A DNA stretch of 11,625 nucleotides from Actinomycetales bacterium (GTDB lineage: Bacteria > Actinomycetota > Actinomycetes > Actinomycetales > Beutenbergiaceae), in the NCBI GenBank assembly GCA_016649925.1, contig JAENWO010000041.1, positions 1 to 11,625 on the forward strand, written 5' to 3'. The notes beneath the pieces were generated by a model. That model saw only the letters and a program-made list of their open reading frames with translations. It had not been told where the DNA came from and searched no databases. This document shows positions 6,380 through 11,625 of the stretch, one piece after another; the stretch's first letter is position 1; every line of letters starts with the position of its first letter. Made by a program: the position numbers and the translations under genes.

Positions 6380-7702
6380 ATGACGTCTTCCTTCTCCCGA
6401 CGCAGCTTCCTCGGCCTCTCCGCCGCGGGAGCGATGTTCGGCATCAGCTCGTGCGCAGGCTTCAGCGGAGGCGGCGGTGGAAACTCCGACGGCGACCGCT
6501 CCGGTGGCAGTGCCAGCCTGGACGTCTCCTGGTGGGGCGACGCCAGCCGAGCGGCCCTCTACGACGAAGCCCTCGACCTGTTCGGAGAGACCCACTCCGA
6601 CGTCACCATCACCTCCCAGTTCGCCGACCTCGATCCCTACCTCGAGCGCCTCGCGACGACCGCGGCCGCCGGCAGCCTGCCGGACGTCCTCTGGATGCGG
6701 GACACCCACATCGGTCGTTACGCGGCCGCCGGCTCGTTGCTCGACCTGAGCCCGTACCTGGACGAGGTGATCGGCACCTCCGCCCTCGGAGACGCGGGGG
6801 TCGCGAGCGGCACCGTGGGCGACGGCGTGTTCGCGCTGCCCACGCACTACGTCGGGCAGGCCATCCTCACGAACGACGACCTTCTGGCCGCCAAGGGGAT
6901 CGATCCCAACGGACTCGTCACCTGGACGGACCTGGCGGACGCCGCAACGGCGTCCGCCGATGGGGCAGCCGGCATCTGGGGGCTGCAAGATGCAACCCTG
7001 GACACGACGCACCGCCACCTCGAGGCCTTCATCCGGCAGTCCGGAGGTGAGCTGTTCACCGAGGGAGGTGGGCTCGGTGCCGACCCCGCACTGCTCGAGG
7101 AGTGGTTCGAGTACTGGAAGAGCCTGCGCGACGCGGGCGTCGTCCCTCCTGCGGACACGACCACCGAGGCGAACGCCACCGGTTGGTCCGGCGACCTGCT
7201 CACCGTCGGGAAGTCGACCATCCGGCTCGCCAGTACCAATCACTTCAAGATCGTCCAAGATCTCACGGACGCCAAGATCGGCCTGCACAGCGTGCCCGCC
7301 GCCGCGGGTTCCACGAACGACTGGTGGTTCTTCCCGCCGATCCTGCTGAGCGTTGCCGCGGAGACCGGCTCGCCCGACGCGGCGGCCGCGTTGATGGACT
7401 TCTTCATCAACGACACCGATGCCGCGGCGATCACCCGCCTCAACCAGGGGGCGCCGTCGTCGGCAGCTGTCCGCGAATCCCTGATCCCGCTGCTCAACGA
7501 GGAGGAGACGGCGTTCGTGGACCAGATCTCGATCGAGATGGAGTACCCGAGCCGGCCGTTCCCGATCCGACCCGAGGGCGCCGAGCAGTTCAACAGCGCG
7601 CTGACCCGGACCGGGGAGGAGATCGCGTACAACCAGCGCTCCGTCTCCGAGGCGGTGGCCACGCTCGTCTCCGAGGCCCACGGCTACCTCCCGGAGGCGT
7701 GA
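6380..7702 (+). CDS. Extracellular solute-binding protein (family 1), Tat-exported lipoprotein
   Basis: The product has 440 aa and is the sugar-capturing subunit of the CUT1 importer, anchored outside the membrane. The N-terminus carries a twin-arginine export signal (SRRSFLGLSAAGA, R7-R8) and a lipobox ISSC with the lipidated Cys at residue 25. A flexible Gly/Ser-rich linker (about 28-45) follows, then the mature domain beginning DVSWWGDASR. Typical family-1 features follow: SLPDVLWMRDTHIGRYAAAG, DLSPYLDEV, VFALPTHY and a WWFFPPILLS segment in the C-terminal lobe. An AAAGGA site lies 8 bases before the ATG. The gene comes after the permeases, the reverse of the common binding-protein-first order, and has its own structured leader. 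Its stop overlaps the next start by one base (TGATG). The ligand cannot be read from the sequence. Confidence 0.92.
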   Translation: MTSSFSRRSFLGLSAAGAMFGISSCAGFSGGGGGNSDGDRSGGSASLDVSWWGDASRAALYDEALDLFGETHSDVTITSQFADLDPYLERLATTAAAGSLPDVLWMRDTHIGRYAAAGSLLDLSPYLDEVIGTSALGDAGVASGTVGDGVFALPTHYVGQAILTNDDLLAAKGIDPNGLVTWTDLADAATASADGAAGIWGLQDATLDTTHRHLEAFIRQSGGELFTEGGGLGADPALLEEWFEYWKSLRDAGVVPPADTTTEANATGWSGDLLTVGKSTIRLASTNHFKIVQDLTDAKIGLHSVPAAAGSTNDWWFFPPILLSVAAETGSPDAAAALMDFFINDTDAAAITRLNQGAPSSAAVRESLIPLLNEEETAFVDQISIEMEYPSRPFPIRPEGAEQFNSALTRTGEEIAYNQRSVSEAVATLVSEAHGYLPEA

Positions 7703-8151
7703 TGACGACGAGCACCGGAGCTGCGTGCGCGCTCTGCACCGGGAACGAGGCCTCGACGGAAGAGCTGCCGCCCCGCGAACGCGTGCACGTCGGCGCCGGG
7801 TGGCGGGTGATCGCCCACCGCAGTGCCCTCCCGGGCTGGATGCTGGTGGCACCGCGACGCCACGTGGAGTCGATGGCGGAGCTGACCGGGTCCGAGGCGG
7901 CCGAGCTCGGCGAGATCCTGCGAGCTGGCAGCCAGGTACTCGCCGACGTCGTGGGGTGCGAGAGGACGTATGTGATGCAGTTCTCGGAGGGCATGCGTCA
8001 CCTGCACTTCAGTCTGGTGCCGAGGATGGCCGATCTGCCCGCAGAACGACTGGGGGCGAAGATCGGCGCGTACAACGCCCAGGACGAACCCCTCGATGAG
8101 ACCGCGCGTGATGAGATCGCCGGTCGGCTCGCCGCGAGCTGGCCGGCCTGA
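7702..8151 (+). CDS. HIT-superfamily protein with altered histidine triad (H-x-H-x-S)
   Basis: The product is a small cytoplasmic protein of 149 aa. An N-terminal CxxC (C9, C12) resembles the zinc-binding pair of many HIT proteins. Next come WRVIAHRSALPGWMLVAPRRHVESMAEL (positions 34-61), a typical HIT core, and FSEGMRHLHFSLVPR (positions 94-108), where the canonical motif would be HxHxHLVPR. The first two His (H100, H102) are present, including the central one that forms the nucleotidyl intermediate in this superfamily; the third is Ser104. HIT hydrolases cleave nucleotide-phosphate bonds, and the GalT branch, with Gln at the third position, transfers nucleotides to sugar phosphates. The role here is undetermined. 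Translation is probably coupled: the ATG shares a base with the binding-protein stop and GGAGG lies at 7693-7697. It is the last gene of the operon and meets the regulator gene tail to tail. Confidence 0.8.
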   Translation: MTTSTGAACALCTGNEASTEELPPRERVHVGAGWRVIAHRSALPGWMLVAPRRHVESMAELTGSEAAELGEILRAGSQVLADVVGCERTYVMQFSEGMRHLHFSLVPRMADLPAERLGAKIGAYNAQDEPLDETARDEIAGRLAASWPA

Positions 8152-8162
8152 GCTCAGCCGGC
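8142..8162. terminator. Hairpin centred on the two convergent stop codons
   Basis: An imperfect palindrome pairs GCCGG (8142-8146) with CCGGC (8158-8162) and CTG (8148-8150) with CAG (8155-8157). There is one bulged C at 8147 and an AGCT loop (8151-8154). It covers the TGA of the HIT gene (8149-8151) and the complement of the TGA of the lacI-type gene (8154-8156), so it is symmetric for both transcripts. No T-run follows on either strand, so bidirectional termination is an inference from position and stem strength. Confidence 0.45.
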
Positions 8163-9191
8163 GCGTACCGGTCCGGTGGAGGAGCGCACCACCAGGGCAG
8201 GCTCCTCGACCAGATACTCCTGCTCGACGTGCTGGCCGAGCAGCCGGAGCAGCACGACGGCCGCCGCACGACCGCGCTGGACCGAGTCTCGTCGGACCGT
8301 GGTGAGCTGGGGCTGCACCCACTCCCCCACCTCGATGCCGTTGTACCCGATCACGGAGACGTCCTCCGGGACCCGCAAGCCGCGACTCCACAGGACGTGC
8401 ATCCCAGCTAGTGCCATCGTGTCCTCCCCATAGAGGATCGCCGTGACGTCGGGCCAGCGGTCGAGCAGCTCAGCGGTACGCACCGCGGCCGACGAGGGCG
8501 AATAGGGCCCCGTGGTGTGCGCCACGAGCCGAATCGCGTGCCTCGCCAGGGCTGCGGCGAGTGCCTGGGCGCGGTCGCGCGCGTCGACCTGGTGCTCCGG
8601 CCCGTCGATGTAGGCGATCCGGCGATGTCCGAGCGCGACGAGGTGCTCGGCGGCCTCCGGCATACCTGCGCCATGTGTTCCGTGCCCGAGGTAGGCGATC
8701 GGGTCCTCGCGCCACGGGGTGCCCACCAGGACCGCCGGTAGCCCCAGCTCCCGTGCGAGCTCGAACCGGGTGTCCCCGATCATGGAGTCGACGAGCACGA
8801 CGCCGTCGACCCGCTTGGCCTCGGCGAGGCGCCGATAAGTCTGTGCCTGCTCGCGCTCCTCGGCTGTCGTCTGCAGCAGGAGGCCGTAGCCACGGCTCGC
8901 GAGCACGGGTTCGAGCCCGGCAATCAGCGACACCGGAAGCCGGGGGTCGTCATCGGGTTCCAGTCCCGGCCGGTGCAGGATCAGGCCGACCGTCCACGAC
9001 CGGGCGCTGCGCAACGCGATCGCCGTCGCACTCGGAGTCCACTGCAGCTTCCGGGCCGCCTCGCGGATCCGCGCCTCCGTCGCCAGCGAGATACTGCCGT
9101 GATCGTTGAAGACCTTGGATACGGCGGTGCGTGAGACTCCTGCGAGCGCCGCGACGTCGGTGATCGTCGGCCGACGCGGGCGCTCTGTCAT
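8154..9191 (-). CDS. LacI/GalR-family transcriptional regulator
   Basis: The product has 345 aa, the usual length. The N-terminal helix-turn-helix TITDVAALAGVSRTAVSKVFND (split: TITDVAALAGVS at 9-20, RTAVSKVFND at 21-30) is followed by a hinge-helix segment around 52-62 (TPSATAIALRS). The rest is a periplasmic-binding-protein-like sensor domain: VDGVVLVDS, HLVALGHRRIAYIDGP, VTAILYGEDTMALAGM, VPEDVSVIGYNG and LTTVRRD. The ATG at 9191 fits the family start. The upstream ribosome site is weak, and the longer frame to 9254 would run through the operator. A 14-base near-palindrome lies 25 bases upstream and recurs in the divergent promoter of the catabolic operon, so this is most likely a self-regulating local repressor. 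The inducer should be the transported sugar or a breakdown product. The stop is 2 bases from the convergent HIT gene's stop. Confidence 0.93.
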   Translation of the reverse strand: MTERPRRPTITDVAALAGVSRTAVSKVFNDHGSISLATEARIREAARKLQWTPSATAIALRSARSWTVGLILHRPGLEPDDDPRLPVSLIAGLEPVLASRGYGLLLQTTAEEREQAQTYRRLAEAKRVDGVVLVDSMIGDTRFELARELGLPAVLVGTPWREDPIAYLGHGTHGAGMPEAAEHLVALGHRRIAYIDGPEHQVDARDRAQALAAALARHAIRLVAHTTGPYSPSSAAVRTAELLDRWPDVTAILYGEDTMALAGMHVLWSRGLRVPEDVSVIGYNGIEVGEWVQPQLTTVRRDSVQRGRAAAVVLLRLLGQHVEQEYLVEEPALVVRSSTGPVRAG

Positions 9192-9215
9192 CCTGCGCGC
9201 ACCGTCGAGCGATCG

Positions 9216-9229
9216 GTGTATCGGTACAT
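9216..9229. promoter_or_regulatory. LacI-family operator, copy 2 (autoregulatory)
   Basis: The sequence GTGTATCGGTACAT contains the near-palindromic core TGTATCGGTACA (9217-9228). It is the exact reverse complement of the 12-base core at 1275-1286 and matches 13 of 14 bases in extended form. It lies 25 bases upstream of the regulator's ATG, at or just after the probable transcription start, as expected for autorepression. Confidence 0.72.
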
Positions 9230-9235
9230 GTGTCC

Positions 9236-9265
9236 ATGCTGACACGCGGGACAAGCGTGAGCCAA
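9236..9265 (-). promoter_or_regulatory. Candidate promoter of the lacI-type gene
   Basis: On the minus strand TTGGCT (9260-9265) is followed after 18 bases by CAGCAT (9236-9241). The -35 matches four of six consensus bases and the -10 is weak. This would put the start point near 9229, on the edge of the operator at 9216-9229. Other hexamer pairs are possible (TTGTCC with ACATGT). The support comes mainly from its fit with the operator position. I see no gene in the rest of 9266-9422. Confidence 0.3.
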
Positions 9266-9422
9266 TGAATCGCGGCGGACTCGTCGAGCATCGGAGCTCG
9301 GTCGACCTCAGGCATACGTGATCCTTCGGTCGGGGCCGGGGTGCCGCGAGCCACGGTAGGGGTGGCGGTTGAACCGGACCTGAACGGTCGGGAACGCTCG
9401 GTGAACGGCAGGTCTCGATCAG

Positions 9423-9449
9423 GCGACCCGCCGGATCAGCGGGTGTCGC
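9423..9449 (-). terminator. Hairpin immediately after rpe
   Basis: The sequence pairs GCGAC (9423-9427) with GTCGC (9445-9449) and CCGC (9428-9431) with GCGG (9439-9442). A 7-base loop and a 2-base bulge (9443-9444) complete the 9-bp stem. It abuts the rpe stop codon at 9450-9452, so it lies exactly at the 3' end of the rsmB-rpe transcript. No T-run follows on the minus strand. It could partly insulate the downstream lacI-type gene, which reads the same way, from housekeeping read-through. Confidence 0.45.
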
Positions 9450-10115
9450 TCAGTCCTTGTACGCGGCCCGGGCGAGCTCGCGCAGGGCGGAGATCTCGGC
9501 GTTCGGGTCCTCGGCGATGTAGACCGCGGAGCCGGCCACGAACATGTTCGCCCCGGCGCCGGCGGCCCGCTCGATCGTGGCGCGCGAGACTCCCCCGTCC
9601 ACCTGCACCCAGATGTCCGCCCCGAGTGCGGTAATCGCATCCCGGGTGCGACGGATCTTGGGCAGCGTCCCGTCGATGAAGCTCTGGCCGCCGAAGCCCG
9701 GCTCGACGGTCATCACGAGCACCATGTCGAACTCGCTGAGCAGGTCGAGGAAGGGCTCGACCGCGGTGGCCGGCTTGAGGGCGATCGCGGCGCGAGCGCC
9801 GAGCTTGCGCAGCTCGCGGGCCAGCCGGACCGGGGACGTGGACGCCTCCGCGTGGAACGTCACCAACTTCGCTCCGGCCTCGGCGAAGGCGGGCGCCCAC
9901 GTGTCCGGGTCCTCGATCATCAGGTGCACGTCCGCGGGCATGTCGGTGGCGGCGAGGAGGCGCTCGATCACCGGCAGGCCGAACGTAAGGTTCGGGACGA
10001 AGTGGTTGTCCATCACGTCGAGATGCACGTAGTCCGCGGCCGAGATGCGTGCCACCTCGCCGGTGAGGTTCGACAGGTCGGAGTTCAGCACGCTGGGAGA
10101 GATCAGGATCGCCAT
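9450..10115 (-). CDS. rpe: Ribulose-phosphate 3-epimerase
   Basis: The product has 221 aa and catalyses D-ribulose 5-phosphate to D-xylulose 5-phosphate in the pentose phosphate pathway, in the cytoplasm. All landmarks of the TIM-barrel family are visible: ISPSVLNSDLSNL (5-17); YVHLDVMDNHFVPNLTFG (29-46), with metal ligands H31 and D33; DVHLMIEDP with H64; LVMTVEPGFGGQSF (133-146), part of the phosphate and active-site loop; and VQVDGGV with D173. The ATG at 10115 fits the family N-terminus, although no strong ribosome site precedes it. It follows rsmB by 30 bases on the same strand, a common pairing in actinobacteria, so it belongs to the housekeeping block and not the sugar locus. Confidence 0.97.
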   Translation of the reverse strand: MAILISPSVLNSDLSNLTGEVARISAADYVHLDVMDNHFVPNLTFGLPVIERLLAATDMPADVHLMIEDPDTWAPAFAEAGAKLVTFHAEASTSPVRLARELRKLGARAAIALKPATAVEPFLDLLSEFDMVLVMTVEPGFGGQSFIDGTLPKIRRTRDAITALGADIWVQVDGGVSRATIERAAGAGANMFVAGSAVYIAEDPNAEISALRELARAAYKD

Positions 10116-10145
10116 GCCGGCGAGCGTAGTTGCTTCCCGCGGGGG

Positions 10146-11625
10146 CTACCGACGGATCAGCGCGAGGAACATCGCATCCGTGCCGTGACGGTGCGGCCAC
10201 AGCTGGACGTAGGGCCCGCCCAGCCCGGGCAGCGGCTCGGCGGCCACGCCCTGGAGGGCCTCAACGGCGTCGAGCACCACTGCCGTGGGGAACTTCCGCA
10301 GCACGTCCTCGACCACGAACCGGGTCTCGGCCAGGTGCGGCGAGCAGGTCACATAGGCAACGACTCCGCCGGGCCGGGTGGCGTGCAGCGCCGAGGTCAG
10401 GAGATCACGTTGCAGCGGCCCGAGGGCGGTGAGGTCCTGCGGGGTGCGCCGCCACCGCGACTCCGGGCGACGGCGCAGTGCCCCGAGGCCGGTGCACGGC
10501 GCGTCCACCAGGACCCGGTCGTAGCGGCCCTCCTCCTGCTCACCGAGGTTCCGCCCGTCACCGGTGCGGATCTCGACATCCGCGCGGTCACGGACGGGAG
10601 CCAGGGCCCGCTCCACCAGCCGGGCGCGGTGCGGTGCCACCTCGTTCGCGACGAACGTGCCGGCTGGGTTCCGCTCCGCGACGAACGTGCCGGCTGGGTT
10701 CCGCTCCGCGACGAACGTGCCGGCTGGGTTCCGCTCCGCGAGCAGCGCGGCGAGCAGCGCGGCCTTGCCGCCAGGACCGGCACACAGGTCGAGCCACGTC
10801 GAGTCCGGGCCCTCGAGCGGCACAGCGGCGGCTACGAGGGTGACCAGCTGGCTGCCCTCGTCCTGCACACCGATCCGGCCCTCGCGCACGGCGGCCAACG
10901 CCCCGGGGTCGCCCCCCGGCAGGGTGAGAGCGGTCCGGGCCCAGCGTCCCGGAGCAGCGCCGTCGACCTCGTCGGGCTCCGCGAGCCCCGGCCGGACCAC
11001 GAGGCTCACGGCGGGCGCGGCGTTGTCCGCCTCCAGGAGCCGCTCCAGGTCGCCGCCGCCGTCGGCCGTCTGCGAGAGGGCCTGCCTGAGGGCACGCACC
11101 ACCCAGAGCGGGTGCGAGTGCACGACGGCGAGGCGCGCCGTCTCGTCCTCGGCCTCTCCCCCGATGAGGTCGAGCCAGTCCCCGAGCTCGCGCTCGGAGA
11201 TCCGCCGGAGCACCGCGTTGACCAGCTGGGACGGCCCGGTGCCGCGCACGTGTCGGGCCAGGGCGACGGTCTCGGAGACGGCGGCGTGCGCGGGGACCCG
11301 CATACCGAGCAGCTGGTGGGCGCCCAGCCGCAGGACGTCGAGCACCTCCGGGTCGAGCTTGTCGGTGGGTCGGGACGAGGCGCGAGCGATGATGGCGTCA
11401 TAGCGGCCCTGCAGGCGCAGCGTGCCGTAGGCGAGCTCGGTGGCGAAGCCGGCATCGCGGCCGCTGATCCGCCGTTCGTTCAGCAGGGGCGGAAGGACGA
11501 GGTTCGCATAGGCGTCGGATCCGGCGACGGCGCGGAGCACGTCGTAGGCCGCACGCCGTGCCGGGTCGCCGGTCCGGGCGCGCTCGGCGGGGCGCTTCAC
11601 GGTGCGCTGCGTGCTGGGTCGGTGC
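10146..11625 (-). CDS. rsmB: 16S rRNA (cytosine-5)-methyltransferase, RsmB/NOP2/Sun family (5' end at or beyond window edge)
   Basis: This SAM-dependent enzyme makes m5C in 16S rRNA (C967 in E. coli). Counting from the GTG at 11600, it has 484 residues: an NusB-like RNA-binding domain (about 12-145, PARRAAYDVLRAV onward), the PUA-adjacent linker with GRIGVQDEGSQLV (241-253), the SAM motif DLCAGPGGKAALLAALL (271-287), motif IV VDAPCTGLGALRRRPE (C369) and motif VI TCSPHLAET with the catalytic Cys419. The frame stays open to the window edge (HRPSTQRT before the GTG) and no ribosome site precedes 11600, so the true start probably lies upstream outside the window. Oddly, residues 288-317 are three exact copies of AERNPAGTFV, where homologues have about one, adding some 20 residues between the SAM motif and the next strand. 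The frame is intact. Confidence 0.92.
   Translation of the reverse strand, partial: HRPSTQRTVKRPAERARTGDPARRAAYDVLRAVAGSDAYANLVLPPLLNERRISGRDAGFATELAYGTLRLQGRYDAIIARASSRPTDKLDPEVLDVLRLGAHQLLGMRVPAHAAVSETVALARHVRGTGPSQLVNAVLRRISERELGDWLDLIGGEAEDETARLAVVHSHPLWVVRALRQALSQTADGGGDLERLLEADNAAPAVSLVVRPGLAEPDEVDGAAPGRWARTALTLPGGDPGALAAVREGRIGVQDEGSQLVTLVAAAVPLEGPDSTWLDLCAGPGGKAALLAALLAERNPAGTFVAERNPAGTFVAERNPAGTFVANEVAPHRARLVERALAPVRDRADVEIRTGDGRNLGEQEEGRYDRVLVDAPCTGLGALRRRPESRWRRTPQDLTALGPLQRDLLTSALHATRPGGVVAYVTCSPHLAETRFVVEDVLRKFPTAVVLDAVEALQGVAAEPLPGLGGPYVQLWPHRHGTDAMFLALIRR
10651..10740. repeat. Perfect 3 x 30-bp tandem repeat inside rsmB
   Basis: Three identical 30-base units lie at 10651-10680, 10681-10710 and 10711-10740, each beginning ACGAACGTGC and ending CCGCTCCGCG. 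The unit is a multiple of three, so each copy adds AERNPAGTFV to RsmB without changing the frame. Absence of any base difference between copies points to recent expansion by slipped replication or unequal recombination. Confidence 0.97.
10740..10763. repeat. Perfect 2 x 12-bp tandem repeat next to the 30-bp array
   Basis: The unit GAGCAGCGCGGC occurs twice in a row (10740-10751 and 10752-10763), encoding the AALLAALL helix after the SAM-binding loop of RsmB. It directly adjoins the 30-bp array, sharing its edge base at 10740. Leu/Ala-rich helices in GC-rich genomes often give such repeats, so it may be incidental. Confidence 0.85.

Noticed and set aside
5392..6444. 350-codon minus-strand frame opposite the second permease.
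   Set aside because: Extremely charged, repetitive composition typical of antisense to membrane proteins in GC-rich DNA.
6302..7852. 516-codon open frame on the minus strand opposite the binding-protein gene.
   Set aside because: It is a third-position GC shadow: low-complexity Arg/Gly/Glu/Val composition, no recognisable domain, and it opposes a clearly real gene.
10651..10740. Three direct repeats considered as a CRISPR array or iteron origin.
   Set aside because: The repeats have no spacers and lie in frame inside rsmB, so they are a coding tandem expansion.
10564..11403. 279-codon plus-strand frame opposite rsmB.
   Set aside because: Ser/Arg/Ala-rich shadow frame; rsmB on the other strand carries all methyltransferase motifs.

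Overview
The window is very GC-rich with strong codon bias and several translationally coupled genes. Its gene content (Tat-type lipoprotein binding protein, sugar importer without a local ATPase, rsmB followed by rpe) points to a high-GC actinobacterium, most likely Micrococcales-like. The genus cannot be fixed from the sequence alone.

Layout. (1) 3-176: decayed C-terminal piece of an ISAzo13-type transposase, then about 170 gene-free bases with a terminator-like hairpin at 289-310. (2) 347-8151: a carbohydrate-utilisation locus. A GarR-type beta-hydroxyacid dehydrogenase reads leftward. From the same 131-base divergent control region a rightward operon encodes a GHL6-type glycoside hydrolase, a D-2-hydroxyacid dehydrogenase, two CUT1 permeases, a Tat lipoprotein solute-binding protein and a HIT-superfamily protein. 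(3) 8154-9191: a convergent LacI-family regulator. (4) 9450-11625: housekeeping genes rsmB and rpe on the minus strand.

How it fits together. One 14-base near-palindrome occurs twice: in the garR/hydrolase divergent promoter (1274-1287) and just upstream of lacI (9216-9229). The two copies are reverse complements differing at one base. The simplest reading is a self-contained regulon: the LacI protein represses itself and both arms of the locus until an imported sugar or its product releases it. The importer would bring in a glycoside, the signal-less hydrolase would cleave it in the cytoplasm, and the two dehydrogenases would process an oxidised product. The substrate is unknown. No transporter ATPase, aldolase or sugar kinase is present, so these must be supplied elsewhere.

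Other points of note: rsmB carries an exact 3 x 30-bp in-frame tandem repeat inside its methyltransferase domain; the HIT protein has Ser in place of the third His of the triad; and a hairpin is centred on the two convergent stop codons at 8149-8156.
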